This document shows positions 8,660 to 18,226 of a stretch of 64,000 bases of DNA, one piece after another. The stretch is from contig NZ_WBWA01000016.1 of assembly GCF_008932295.1 (NCBI RefSeq), forward strand, positions 54,283 through 118,282, given 5' to 3'. Under the pieces are notes generated by a model. It had not been told where the DNA came from and did not search any database. It saw only the letters and a program-made list of their open reading frames with translations. The stretch is from Brucella tritici (lineage in GTDB: Bacteria; Pseudomonadota; Alphaproteobacteria; Rhizobiales; Rhizobiaceae). The translations under genes were made by a program, and so were the position numbers. Position 1 is the first letter of the stretch. The number at the start of each line of letters is the position of its first letter.

Positions 8660-10105
8660 ATGAATATCGAGTCTGCCTTGAGCGACAGCGCCAATATTTT
8701 TGACCTTGCGCCAATTTCCCTGTGGCTTGAGGATTATAGCGGCCTGCGCAAGCAGTTCGAAGAATGGCGCGCGCTTGGCGTTACCGATCTCAAGGCATTC
8801 CTGCACGAAGACACGACCCGGCTTCGCATCTGCACCAGCCATATCCGGGTTTTGAAGGTCAACCGCAAGACGCTTTCGCTTTTCGAGGCGGACAGCGTCA
8901 GCCATCTGGTCGCCAATCTCGAGCGCGTGTTTCGCGACGACATGCTGGACCCGCATATCGACGAGATGGTCCAGCTCTGGAATGGCGGCAATGCCTTCTC
9001 AAGCGATACCATCAACTATTCGCTTGGCGGCAAGCGGCTCGACATACAGCTCAAGGGCGTCGTGCTTCCCAGCTATGAGCACACCTGGGAGCGGGTGCTG
9101 CTTTCCATCGAGGATGTTACCGCCCGCGAGGACGCCCGCCGCGAACAGGACCGCCACAAGCAGCACGCGCAGGGCCTTTTCGAACATTCGCCCGTGTCGC
9201 TTTGGGTCGAGGATTTCAGCCGCATCAAGCAATTGATGGACGATGTGCGCCAGCGCGGCATCGTTGATTTTCGGGTATTTACCGACGTGCATCCGGAATT
9301 CGTACGTCAGTGCATGAGCGAAATCCGGGTTCTCGAAGTCAACACCGAGACAACTGCCCTCTTCCTCGCATCCGACAAGAAGACGCTGCTGCAGAACCTG
9401 CCGCACATCTTCAAGGACGAGATGGAATCATCGTTCCGCGAACAGTTGATTGATCTGTGGAACGGTGTCCTGTTCCAGCGCCGCGAAGTAGTGAACTACG
9501 CGCTCGACGGCTCCGAAAGGCATGTGCTTCTGCAATTCTCCGTTCTGCCGGGACATGAGACGGACTGGTCTCTGGTGCAGATCGCGCTGACTGATATCAC
9601 TGCGCGCAAAAAGGCAGAAGCCTATCTGGAATATCTGGGCAAACACGACGTTCTGACCAAGCTTCACAATCGCGCCTATTATGTCGACGAGCTTAACCGG
9701 CTTGAGCGGAAGGGCCATACGCCCGTTTCGGTCATCATCATCGATCTCAACGGCCTAAAGGCCGCCAATGACCAATGGGGGCATGCGACAGGCGATGGAT
9801 TGCTGCGGCGCATCGGCGAAGTGCTGAATGAAGCGGTGAAGCAGCCGGGCCATGCGGCGCGCATCGGCGGCGACGAATTCGCAGTTGTGCTGCCTTATGT
9901 GGATGAGCGCGGCGCCGAGGCAATGGTCGATGACATTCAGCGGCTGGTCGAAATCAACAACCAGTATTATTCCCAGCTCAAGCTCAATCTTTCCATCGGC
10001 TCTGCAACCAGCATGCCGGGCGAAAAGCTGGAAACCGTTGCCAAGCGCGCCGATCTGCTGATGTATGAGAACAAGCGTCAGCAATATACGAGCGGCATGA
10101 TCTAG
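8660..10105 (+). CDS. Diguanylate cyclase with two tandem PAS-like domains
   Basis: A 481-aa protein with a C-terminal GGDEF domain (about 325-478). The signature is an exact GGDEF near residue 402, preceded by HDVLTKLHNRAYY and IDLNGLKAANDQWGH, so it should make cyclic di-GMP from GTP. The RxxD inhibitory site usually found five residues before GGDEF is not visible. Residues about 14-155 and 172-315 are recognisably two copies of one PAS-like unit; compare SLWLEDYS with SLWVEDFS, and SHIRVLKVN with SEIRVLEVN. There are no membrane helices, so it should be a cytosolic sensor. Its stop shares the bases CTAG with the stop of the convergent gene. Confidence 0.92.
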   Translation: MNIESALSDSANIFDLAPISLWLEDYSGLRKQFEEWRALGVTDLKAFLHEDTTRLRICTSHIRVLKVNRKTLSLFEADSVSHLVANLERVFRDDMLDPHIDEMVQLWNGGNAFSSDTINYSLGGKRLDIQLKGVVLPSYEHTWERVLLSIEDVTAREDARREQDRHKQHAQGLFEHSPVSLWVEDFSRIKQLMDDVRQRGIVDFRVFTDVHPEFVRQCMSEIRVLEVNTETTALFLASDKKTLLQNLPHIFKDEMESSFREQLIDLWNGVLFQRREVVNYALDGSERHVLLQFSVLPGHETDWSLVQIALTDITARKKAEAYLEYLGKHDVLTKLHNRAYYVDELNRLERKGHTPVSVIIIDLNGLKAANDQWGHATGDGLLRRIGEVLNEAVKQPGHAARIGGDEFAVVLPYVDERGAEAMVDDIQRLVEINNQYYSQLKLNLSIGSATSMPGEKLETVAKRADLLMYENKRQQYTSGMI

Positions 10106-10689
10106 TCATCAAATGCGATAATCGTTTTGCCGCGCGTCAGATCGGTAACGAGGCGGGATAGTTCATCCCGCATGGCAATGGGCATGGTGCCCGCGATCTC
10201 CACGCCGGTGCCGGTGAAGTTCTCTTGCGCTATGGTAAGATTTTCCACCGCTGTCAGACGGGCTTTCAGCAGCGCATGATCTGAAAAATCGCAGGCGAAC
10301 TGAAATCCGACCAGCGGAATAACTTCTGTTTTCTCCGCCTGTCGCAGACAGGTTGCAGCCGTGCCGCCATAGGCGCGCATCAGGCCGCCGCTTCCCAGAA
10401 GAATGCCGCCAAACCAGCGCGTGACCACAACTGCAATATTATCGAGTTGCTGGCCGTCGATTGCCTGCAGGATCGGCTTTCCTGCCGTGCCACTCGGCTC
10501 GCCATCGTCGCTGAAACGGTAGTTCTGCCCCATGCGCCAGGCCCAGCAATTATGGCTTGCCGACAGGTCGGAATGCTCGCTCAAAAAGTCCTTCGCCGCC
10601 TGCTCGCTCGCCACAGGCGCAGCAATGGCCAGAAACCGACTTTTCTTGATCTCCTGACTATAGGTTTCGACGCGACTAATCGTGAACAT
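10102..10689 (-). CDS. YigZ / IMPACT family protein
   Basis: A 195-aa protein of the UPF0029/IMPACT family, close to the about 204 aa of E. coli YigZ. The N-terminal domain contains the family signature: EIKKSRFLA, then NCWAWR and FSDDGEPSGTAGKPIL, then DNIAVVVTRWFGGILLGSGGL. The C-terminal half is the smaller ferredoxin-like domain. The start at MFTISRVETY fits the family N-terminus better than longer in-frame starts. The function is poorly known; related eukaryotic IMPACT regulates translation. The stop codon overlaps the diguanylate cyclase stop tail to tail, so the two genes share no terminator. Confidence 0.9.
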   Translation of the reverse strand: MFTISRVETYSQEIKKSRFLAIAAPVASEQAAKDFLSEHSDLSASHNCWAWRMGQNYRFSDDGEPSGTAGKPILQAIDGQQLDNIAVVVTRWFGGILLGSGGLMRAYGGTAATCLRQAEKTEVIPLVGFQFACDFSDHALLKARLTAVENLTIAQENFTGTGVEIAGTMPIAMRDELSRLVTDLTRGKTIIAFDD

Positions 10690-10858
10690 GGCAATCCTGC
10701 AAAGATGATTTCGGGGCCTAGCATTTTCCATTGAGGATGACGACCCCTTCCAGCTTCCCCTGGCATTGCGCCCACTGGATATAGGGTATAAGGCAATTGA
10801 AAAATGAGCCCATATTTTTGAGCTCTGTTCTTGCATATCCAGATGAAAGGTCTTGCCG

Positions 10859-12154
10859 ATGTTCGATTTGATCGTGAGAAACGCCAATCTCCCCGACGGT
10901 CGCGAGAAGCAGGACATTTTGGTCAAGGACGGCAAGATTGCCGATATCGTGCCCTCCAAGGAGGAACATCAGGCGGCGCAGGAAATTGATGCGACCGACC
11001 GGCTCGTAACCCCACCTTTCGTCGACCCGCATTTCCATATGGATGCGACCCTGTCGCTCGGCCTGCCGCGCCTCAATCGTTCCGGCACGCTACTGGAAGG
11101 TATCGCGCTGTGGGGCGAACTAAAGCCGATACTGACCGTTGAGGCCATGGTCGAGCGCGCGCTGCGTTATTGCGATCTGGCCGTTTCGCAGGGCCTGCTG
11201 GCAATCCGCAGCCATGTCGATGTCAGCGATCCGCGCCTCTTCACCGCTGAAGCGATGATCGAAGTGCGTGAGAAGGTGAAGCCTTACATCGACCTTCAGC
11301 TTGTAGCCTTCCCGCAGGACGGCTACTATCGTTCGCCGGGCGCGGTTGATCTCGTCAACCGCTCGCTCGATATGGGGCTCGATGTCGTCGGCGGCATTCC
11401 GCATTTTGAGCGCACCATGGCCGATGGCACAGCCTCGCTGGAAGAACTCTGCCGTATCGCCGCCGAACGCGGCCTGCCGGTCGATATCCATTGCGACGAA
11501 AGCGATGATCCGATGTCGCGCCATGTCGAAACGCTGGCCGCGCAGACCGTGCGTTTTGGCCTGCAGGGTCGCGTTTCCGGCTCGCATCTGACCTCCATGC
11601 ATTCCATGGACAATTATTACGTCTCGAAGCTCATTCCGCTGATTGCGGAAGCAAAGATGAATGCCATTCCGAACCCGCTCATCAACATCACGCTTCAGGG
11701 CCGTGCGGACACCTATCCGAAGCGCCGCGGCATGACCCGCGTGCCGGAACTGATGGCTGCTGGCATCAATGTCGCCTTCGGCCATGACTGCGTGATGGAC
11801 CCTTGGTATTCCATGGGTTCCGGCGACATGCTGGAAGTCGGCCACATGGCGATCCATGTCGCACAAATGACCTCCATCGAAGGCAAGAAGCAGGTTTTCG
11901 ACGCGCTCACCGTCAATTCCGCCAAGGCGCTGGGCCTCGAAGGCTATGGCCTTGCAAAAGGCTGCAATGCCGACTTCGTGGTGCTGCAGGCACGCGACCC
12001 GATTGAAGCGCTGCGCCTCAAGGCAAACCGCCTCAAAGTCGTGAAGCGCGGCAAGGTCATCGCCGAAACCCCGCAGCGCATAAGCCGCCTCAACCTCGAA
12101 GGCCGTCCGTCTTCGGTTGACGGAGCAGACTACGCGCCAGTCGGCCAGCTTTAG
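10859..12154 (+). CDS. Amidohydrolase family protein, cytosine-deaminase-like
   Basis: Metal-dependent deaminase/amidohydrolase, 431 aa, most like CodA-type cytosine deaminases. The HxH metal site is at about residues 58-60 (PHFHMD). It is followed by SHVDVSD, the HCDESDD segment carrying the catalytic Glu region, GSHLTSMHSM, and GHDCVMDPWYSMG with the last metal-binding Asp. I chose ATG 10859 because AAAGG lies 8 bases upstream; a TTG at 10853 would sit almost on the ribosome site. It heads a group with a BMP-type importer and an amidase, so it may deaminate the imported nucleobase or a related heterocycle. Confidence 0.85.
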   Translation: MFDLIVRNANLPDGREKQDILVKDGKIADIVPSKEEHQAAQEIDATDRLVTPPFVDPHFHMDATLSLGLPRLNRSGTLLEGIALWGELKPILTVEAMVERALRYCDLAVSQGLLAIRSHVDVSDPRLFTAEAMIEVREKVKPYIDLQLVAFPQDGYYRSPGAVDLVNRSLDMGLDVVGGIPHFERTMADGTASLEELCRIAAERGLPVDIHCDESDDPMSRHVETLAAQTVRFGLQGRVSGSHLTSMHSMDNYYVSKLIPLIAEAKMNAIPNPLINITLQGRADTYPKRRGMTRVPELMAAGINVAFGHDCVMDPWYSMGSGDMLEVGHMAIHVAQMTSIEGKKQVFDALTVNSAKALGLEGYGLAKGCNADFVVLQARDPIEALRLKANRLKVVKRGKVIAETPQRISRLNLEGRPSSVDGADYAPVGQL

Positions 12155-12283
12155 AATCTTCTTGAATTAAAGGTGGTTTGGGCAATGATGGAAATCGTTG
12201 CTCAAGAAATCCGCACGTCAAAACGAAGCAACCGGCTGCGCGCACCCACGCGCCGAAAACACACATGAGGGGTCCCTGACCAA

Positions 12284-13282
12284 ATGACAAAAATCATCAA
12301 AACACCGAACTTTACCCGTCGCGACATTCTCGCAATGTCTGCAGCACTGGGCGCAACGGCAATCACCACCCGCGTCTTCGCTGCCGATGAAAAGCTGAAA
12401 GTAGCAGGCATTCACGCCTCGCCAGTCGAAAACGCGTGGAATTCGCGTCTCCACGATGCACTGAAGCAGGCCAATGACGAAGGCGTCATCGAATATGTCT
12501 TCTCCGAAGGCGTTTCGGCGAGCGACTACCCCCGCGCCATGCGCGAATATGCCGAACAGGGCATCAAGCTGATCGTCGGCGAATCCTATGCCGTCGAACG
12601 CGAAGCGCGCCAGGTGGCAGGCGATTATCCGAAGACGGCTTTCGTCATGGGCTCCTCGGGCAAGCCGCAGGGCGACAATTTCGGTGTTTTCGGCACCTGG
12701 AACTTCGAGGCTGCCTATCTTGCAGGCATGCTGGCAGGCGCTATGAGCAAGTCCGGCACCTTCGGCTCGGTCGGTGCCGTGCCGATCCCGGAAGTCAACA
12801 TGCTCATCAATGCCTTTCAGGACGGCGTGAAGGAAACCCGGCCTGACGCGAAGTTCATCGCGTCGTTCATCGGCACCTTCTTCGACCCGCCAAAAGCACG
12901 TGAAGCCGGTCTTGCCCAGATCGACTCTGGCGCGGACATCCTGTTCGGCGAGCGCATCGGCACGGCAGACGCCGCCAAGGAACGCGGCATCAAGGCCATC
13001 GGCTCGCTGATCGACTATACGCCGCGCTATCCCGATACGGTCTTTGCCAATGCGATCTGGAATTTCCGCCCGATCCTCAATGCGGCTATCGCCGACGTGA
13101 AGGCCAGCCAGGCAACCGGCAAGGATTACACGCCATTCAGCCTGATGAAGGAAGGCGGCAACGACATCATCTACGTCAAGGGCATTGCCCCTGCCGAAGC
13201 AGAAGCCAAGATGGAAGCCCGTCGTGTGGAACTGAAGGAAGGCAAGTTCGAGTACAAGCCGAACCCAGCCGAACCGAAGTAA
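12284..13282 (+). CDS. BMP-family ABC transporter substrate-binding protein
   Basis: A 332-aa solute-binding protein of the BMP (PnrA/Med-like) family, whose characterised members bind purine or pyrimidine nucleosides and riboflavin-like compounds. The N-terminus reads FTRRDILAMSAALGA and ends near VFAADEK, a twin-arginine-type signal peptide. The body has NAWNSRLH, a conserved E-Y-A-x-Q-G-I-K, and NFGVFGTWNFEAAYLAGMLAGAMSK, which is the family core. It lies between the deaminase-like gene and the amidase, and its cognate ATPase and permeases follow downstream. The context points to a nucleobase, nucleoside or breakdown product as ligand. Confidence 0.9.
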   Translation: MTKIIKTPNFTRRDILAMSAALGATAITTRVFAADEKLKVAGIHASPVENAWNSRLHDALKQANDEGVIEYVFSEGVSASDYPRAMREYAEQGIKLIVGESYAVEREARQVAGDYPKTAFVMGSSGKPQGDNFGVFGTWNFEAAYLAGMLAGAMSKSGTFGSVGAVPIPEVNMLINAFQDGVKETRPDAKFIASFIGTFFDPPKAREAGLAQIDSGADILFGERIGTADAAKERGIKAIGSLIDYTPRYPDTVFANAIWNFRPILNAAIADVKASQATGKDYTPFSLMKEGGNDIIYVKGIAPAEAEAKMEARRVELKEGKFEYKPNPAEPK

Positions 13283-13306
13283 TCTCTCAGGACGGGCAAG
13301 CACATC

Positions 13307-14716
13307 GTGGCAATCGACATGAACCAGCAGGATGCAACCGCGCTCGCGCAGGCGATTGCGGAAGGAATCCTCAGTGCCGAACAGGCCATGGATGCCGCTC
13401 TCGACGCAGCAGAAAAATGGCGCCCATTGGGCGCCATTGCATATCTCGATCACGATCTGGGCCGTGCCGGTGCCATTGCATTCGATGCCGCGCCATCCAG
13501 GGCGGCTTTTGCGGGCGTTCCCTCCCTGTTCAAGGATCTGGGCGGCCCCTGTGCCGGTCTGCCGATCCGGCTCGGCTCACAGGCATTTCTCAATGCCTCA
13601 GCGCAGATGGATTCCGAACTCGGTCGCAGGCTGCGCGCAGCCGGACTCAACTTTTTTGGCACCTCCACCGTGCCAGAATTCGGCTTGGCGCTTGCGAGCG
13701 AGCCAGCGGGAGCCCCGCCTGCACGCCATCCCTTCGATGAAACGCTTTCACCCGGCGGGTCATCCGGCGGAGCGGCGGCAGCCGTCGCAGCCGGGATAGT
13801 CGCAATTGCGCACGCCACCGACGCTGGCGGCTCCATCCGTGTACCCGCCGCAACCTGCGGTCTTGTCGGCCTGAAACCAAGCCGTGGCGCCATGCCAGCG
13901 GGTCCGCATTTCGGCAATTATCTTGCAGGCATTGCGAGCGAATTTGCGCTCTGTCGCTCCGTCCGTGATGCGAAAGCGCTTCTGCCGCTTGTCGAAGGCA
14001 AAACAGAAGGCTTTCTGCCCGACCCGGCAATGCAGGCAGGTGATTTGCCGGAGCGCCTTCGTGTGGGCATCGTGACCGGCGATCTTGCAAACTATCCAAT
14101 CACATCGGAGCGCCTGCAGGTTGTGGCCGATGCAGCGCATTTCATGGATGCACAAGGTCATACAATCCGTGAAATTCCGGCTTCGGAATTCAGCCCGCTG
14201 ATCGCTTCCAGCGCACGCGCTTTCGACCGTATCATTTCCGTCAATCTCGCGGCTGCAATTGACTTTCTGGCGCTTGATGAAGACAGGCTTGAACCGCTTA
14301 CCCGTGCGGTTGCGGAGCGCGGGCGGCGCATGGAAGCCACCGCGCTTTACCGCGCCATGAACGGAGCCGTCAGCACCGCACATATGCTCTGGCAGATTTT
14401 CCGCGACATCGACGTGCTGATTACGCCTATGCTCGCGCGCGGGCCGATGCCGCTCGGCTCCTTTCCCATGGATCAAGGCGATGTCGATGCGCATTGGCAG
14501 AAGATGAATGCCTTCGCGCCTTATGCGGCGCTAGCGAATATTTCCGGTTTCCCGGCGTTCTCCCTTCCCTTTGGAACCGACGCCAACGGCATGCCGGTCG
14601 CCTTGCAGCTCGTGGCGCCAATGGGCGCTGACCGGCGGCTTCTGAACCTTGGCCAGCGTCTGGAGGAGGATCAGCGCTGGCAGCACAGATTTCCCGTTGC
14701 GGGGTTGAACATATGA
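13307..14716 (+). CDS. Amidase (amidase signature family)
   Basis: A 469-aa amidase-signature hydrolase. The Ser-cisSer-Lys triad is visible: Lys in SLFKDLGGP (about residue 75), cis-Ser in LSPGGSSGGAAAAVAAG (about 150) and the nucleophilic Ser in DAGGSIRVPAA (about 174), followed by GLKPSRG. These enzymes cleave carboxamides to acid and ammonia. The start is GTG 13307, with ATG 13319 as an alternative. The last codons overlap the ATPase start (ATGA), so it is translated together with the transporter. It may act on a ring-opened product of the imported compound. Confidence 0.88.
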   Translation: MAIDMNQQDATALAQAIAEGILSAEQAMDAALDAAEKWRPLGAIAYLDHDLGRAGAIAFDAAPSRAAFAGVPSLFKDLGGPCAGLPIRLGSQAFLNASAQMDSELGRRLRAAGLNFFGTSTVPEFGLALASEPAGAPPARHPFDETLSPGGSSGGAAAAVAAGIVAIAHATDAGGSIRVPAATCGLVGLKPSRGAMPAGPHFGNYLAGIASEFALCRSVRDAKALLPLVEGKTEGFLPDPAMQAGDLPERLRVGIVTGDLANYPITSERLQVVADAAHFMDAQGHTIREIPASEFSPLIASSARAFDRIISVNLAAAIDFLALDEDRLEPLTRAVAERGRRMEATALYRAMNGAVSTAHMLWQIFRDIDVLITPMLARGPMPLGSFPMDQGDVDAHWQKMNAFAPYAALANISGFPAFSLPFGTDANGMPVALQLVAPMGADRRLLNLGQRLEEDQRWQHRFPVAGLNI

Positions 14717-16242
14717 CCACGACCGTTCTTGAACTGCAAAACATCACCAAGCGATTTGGCCAGCTTACCGCCAATGACGATATTTCGCTGAAGCTTGAGC
14801 GCGGCGAAATCCTCGCTTTTCTTGGCGAGAATGGTGCAGGCAAAACCACGCTGATGAACATCCTGTTCGGCCATTATGTGCCGGATGAGGGCCGCGTCTT
14901 CGTCAAGGGCGAGGAAATCCCGCAAGGCAAGCCGCGCGCTGCCATCGATGCGGGTGTGGGCATGGTGCACCAGCATTTCACGCTCGCGCCCAACCTCACA
15001 GTGCTTGAAAATATCATCACCGGCACTGAAAGCCTCTGGAAACTCAAATCGGCACATGGACCCGCGCGCACCAAGATTGCCGACATCGCCGGACGCTTTG
15101 GCCTGCAGGTTGATCCCGATGCACGGCTTGGCGATCTCTCGGTGGGCGAGCAACAGCGCGTGGAAATCCTGAAAGCGCTTTATAACGACGCCGACATTCT
15201 GATCCTCGACGAGCCGACCGCCGTTCTGACCACGCAGGAAGCCGAAAACCTGTTTGCGACACTGAAAGAAATGGCACGTCAGGGGCTTTCGCTGATCTTC
15301 ATCTCGCACAAGCTGCATGAAGTCATGTCGGCAGCCGACCACGTTGTCGTCCTGCGCGGTGGAAAGCTTGTCGCTGAGCGCAAGGCTTCCGAAACTTCCA
15401 AGGAAGAACTCGCCGAACTGATGGTTGGCCGTCGCGTTTCGCGCCCTTCGCGTGCAGCAGCTACGCCCGGCGAAACCTTGCTGGAAGCAAAGAATGTAAC
15501 GGTCGTGGAAGATGGTGCGACACGCCTCAGCGATCTCGACTTTCACCTCCGCGCAGGCGAAACGCTGGGCATCATTGGCGTGTCGGGCAATGGGCAGGCA
15601 GCACTCGGGCGTCTCGTTTCCGGCCTCAGCCAACCTGCGAGCGGCTCACTTGTCATGTTCGGGCAGGCAGTTACCAAATTCGATCCCCGCCGCTTTGTGG
15701 CGGAAGGTGTTGGCCGCATTCCGGAAGATCGCAATGCGGAAGGCGCAATCGGTGACCTGACACTTTGGGAAAATGCTGTGCTTGAACGCGTGCGCGATCC
15801 GCAGTTCTCCAATGGTCTTCTGGTCAACCGTACGGCCGCGCGTGAATTTACCGACCGCATCATCAAGGATTTCGATGTACGTGGCGGAACGCCCGACAGC
15901 CGCATTCGCCTGCTTTCCGGCGGGAACATGCAGAAGCTCATTCTGGGTCGTAATCTGGAAACCGCTCCACGTATCCTGATTGCGGCGCAGCCGACGCGCG
16001 GCCTTGATGAAGGTGCCGTTGCGGCCATCCATGCCCGCATTCTGGAAGCGCGCGCCAAGGGAGCCGCAGTACTGCTGATTTCGGAAGATCTGGATGAAAT
16101 CATTGGCTTGGCGGATCGTGTTCAAGCGATTGTTAAAGGTCGCCTCTCCCCACCCATCGACGCGGAAGAAGCCGATGCACAAAGGCTGGGCCTGATGATG
16201 GCTGGCGAGTGGCAGACAAATACCAAGAAGGGGCTCAATTGA
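14713..16242 (+). CDS. ABC transporter ATPase, double-domain (BMP/nucleoside type)
   Basis: A 509-aa ATPase with two ABC domains, as in the sugar/nucleoside CUT2-like class. Domain 1 has Walker A GENGAGKTT, the LSVGEQQRVEILKAL signature and DEPTAVLT. Domain 2 has the degenerate GVSGNGQAALG in place of a canonical Walker A, and LSGGNMQKLILGRNL, both typical of this class. IPEDRNAEG lies between them. It overlaps the amidase stop by four bases and is followed by the first permease with a TGATG overlap. It energises the importer formed with the two permeases and the BMP binding protein. Confidence 0.94.
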   Translation: MTTTVLELQNITKRFGQLTANDDISLKLERGEILAFLGENGAGKTTLMNILFGHYVPDEGRVFVKGEEIPQGKPRAAIDAGVGMVHQHFTLAPNLTVLENIITGTESLWKLKSAHGPARTKIADIAGRFGLQVDPDARLGDLSVGEQQRVEILKALYNDADILILDEPTAVLTTQEAENLFATLKEMARQGLSLIFISHKLHEVMSAADHVVVLRGGKLVAERKASETSKEELAELMVGRRVSRPSRAAATPGETLLEAKNVTVVEDGATRLSDLDFHLRAGETLGIIGVSGNGQAALGRLVSGLSQPASGSLVMFGQAVTKFDPRRFVAEGVGRIPEDRNAEGAIGDLTLWENAVLERVRDPQFSNGLLVNRTAAREFTDRIIKDFDVRGGTPDSRIRLLSGGNMQKLILGRNLETAPRILIAAQPTRGLDEGAVAAIHARILEARAKGAAVLLISEDLDEIIGLADRVQAIVKGRLSPPIDAEEADAQRLGLMMAGEWQTNTKKGLN

Positions 16243-17285
16243 TGCGTATTGAACGACGCGAAACACGGCCCATGGCTCTGGTGGCGACCGCACCTATTAT
16301 CGCTGTCCTGACCGCATTCGTGCTTGCCGGTCTGCTGATCGCCGCTGCCGGTGCGCCGGTGTTGGAATCCTTCCGCCAGATAGCCATCGGCGCTTTCGGC
16401 AACAAGCTTTCGATCACCGAAACACTCACCCGCGCAACACCCCTGATGCTGACCGGCCTTGCCGCTGCCGTCGCCTTTCGCTCAAAACTCTGGAATATCG
16501 GCGCCGAAGGCCAGTTCTATATGGGGGCTCTTGCGGTCGTCGCCTGTGGCACGCAATTGCAGCTTCCAGCCGCTATTCTCATTCCGCTGCTGCTCGTGGT
16601 CGGTGCGATTGCAGGTATGATTTTCCTGCTTATTCCGCTCGGGCTTCGCCTGCGCTTCGGTGTCGATGAAGTGGTGACGACACTACTCTTGAACTTTGTT
16701 GCCGTGCTCATCGTCTCGATGATGATCGAAGGGCCGATGAAAGACCCCCTCGCCTTTGGCTGGCCGCAATCCGAGCCTGTGCCGGATGCAGCGATACTGC
16801 CGAAAATCATGGCGGGCATGCGACTGCACATTGGTATCGTCATCGCAATCGCTCTGGCGCTCATCATTGCCTATGTACAGAAGCGCACCGTCTTCGGGCT
16901 TGAAACCAAGGCTGCCGGTCTCAATCCGCAAGCCGCGCGCTTTGCAGGCGTTCCGCTTGGCAAGACGCTGGTGAAAGTCGCCTGCATTTCCGGTGGTCTT
17001 GCGGGCCTTGCAGGCGCAATACAGGTCATGGGCGTCAAGGGTTACGTCACAACTGACCTCTCACCGGGCTTCGGCTATTCCGGTATCATTGTCGCCATGT
17101 TGGCCAATTTGAATCCTATCGGCGCGATCTTCTCAGCGCTTTTTGCAGCCGCTATGTTTGTCGGCGCCGACGGCATGAGCCGCGCTATCGGCATTCCAAG
17201 CTTCATTGCCGATGTGACTGTGGCGCTGTCGCTTCTGACCATGCTGGTTGCTCTGTTCTTCACACAATACAGGATCGCCCGATGA
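16242..17285 (+). CDS. ABC transporter permease (BMP/nucleoside type, first subunit)
   Basis: A 347-aa membrane protein of the BPD_transp_2 class, like YufP/NupB. Roughly eight to nine helices are visible, with the family segments TRATPLMLTGLAAAVAFRS, KLWNIGAEGQFYMGA and VDEVVTTLLLNFVA. The start at ATG 16242 is coupled to the ATPase stop; the longer in-frame extension lies inside the ATPase gene and is rejected. The stop overlaps the second permease start (ATGA). Confidence 0.93.
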   Translation: MRIERRETRPMALVATAPIIAVLTAFVLAGLLIAAAGAPVLESFRQIAIGAFGNKLSITETLTRATPLMLTGLAAAVAFRSKLWNIGAEGQFYMGALAVVACGTQLQLPAAILIPLLLVVGAIAGMIFLLIPLGLRLRFGVDEVVTTLLLNFVAVLIVSMMIEGPMKDPLAFGWPQSEPVPDAAILPKIMAGMRLHIGIVIAIALALIIAYVQKRTVFGLETKAAGLNPQAARFAGVPLGKTLVKVACISGGLAGLAGAIQVMGVKGYVTTDLSPGFGYSGIIVAMLANLNPIGAIFSALFAAAMFVGADGMSRAIGIPSFIADVTVALSLLTMLVALFFTQYRIAR

Positions 17286-18226
17286 ACGAGTTGATGGATA
17301 TCCTGCTCTCCGCAGGCCTCTGGGTCTCGGTCCTGCGCATTGCAACGCCGCTGATCTTCGGCACGCTCGGCGCACTTTATTGCGAACGGGCGGGTGTGCT
17401 TAATCTCGGCATTGAAGGCATCATGACCTTCGGCGCGATGATTGGCTGGCTGACGGTTTATAATGGCGCAGACCTCTGGATGGGCGTGCTTGCGGCAGCA
17501 GCATCGGGCGCCGTGTTCGGCCTGCTTCATGCAGCCCTCACCGTGCCGCTCGGCCTGTCGCAGCATGTTGTGGGCTTGGGCATCACATTATTTGCATCGA
17601 GCCTTAGCTATTTCCTGTTTCGTCTTCTGGTGCCGCTCTCTTCAACTCCGCCGACGATCACACCATTCCAGCCGGTCAATCCGTCCTGGCTTGCAGATAT
17701 CCCGTTCGTCGGACAGGTGCTTGGCACGCAAACGGCGCTCACGTGGATCGCCATTCCTCTGGCACTGCTGCTTGGTTATGTGCTTTTCCGCACGCCGCTC
17801 GGCCTTGCGATCCGCATGACTGGCGAAAACCCACATGCAGCCGAAGCGCAGGGCATCAACCCGATCCGCGTGCGCATTTTCACAATCATGTTCGGCAGCG
17901 CGCTCATGGCTGTCGGCGGCGCGTTCCTTACGCTTTCCGCCTTCAATTCGTTCTTCCCGACGATGATGCAGGGGCGCGGCTGGGTCTGTATTGCGCTCGT
18001 CGTCTTCGCGTCATGGAAGCCTGCACGCGCACTTCTGGGTGCGCTGCTGTTCGCGCTGTTCGATGCTTTCCAGCTCCGCTTGCAAACGGTTTACGGTAAG
18101 GTCGTGCCTTACCAGCTTTTCCTGATGATCCCTTATATCATGTCGATTGTGGCGCTGATCGTCATGGCGCGGCGTGCACGTGTTCCGCAGGCGCTGATGC
18201 AGCCTTATCGTCGCGGAGAGCGTTGA
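17282..18226 (+). CDS. ABC transporter permease (BMP/nucleoside type, second subunit)
   Basis: A 314-aa partner permease of the YufQ/NupC type. The hallmark RIATPLIFGTLGALYCERAG near the N-terminus and NLGIEGIMTFGAM are both present, and a MTGENPHAAEAQGIN cytoplasmic loop follows in the C-terminal half. It ends the operon. Its 3' end overlaps the convergent PAP2 gene by 65 bases, with no visible terminator between them, so the two transcripts probably overlap. Confidence 0.93.
   Translation: MNELMDILLSAGLWVSVLRIATPLIFGTLGALYCERAGVLNLGIEGIMTFGAMIGWLTVYNGADLWMGVLAAAASGAVFGLLHAALTVPLGLSQHVVGLGITLFASSLSYFLFRLLVPLSSTPPTITPFQPVNPSWLADIPFVGQVLGTQTALTWIAIPLALLLGYVLFRTPLGLAIRMTGENPHAAEAQGINPIRVRIFTIMFGSALMAVGGAFLTLSAFNSFFPTMMQGRGWVCIALVVFASWKPARALLGALLFALFDAFQLRLQTVYGKVVPYQLFLMIPYIMSIVALIVMARRARVPQALMQPYRRGER

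Noticed and set aside
10853..10858. TTG start two codons before the chosen start of the amidohydrolase
   Set aside because: It would be only two bases from the ribosome site; ATG 10859 has normal spacing.
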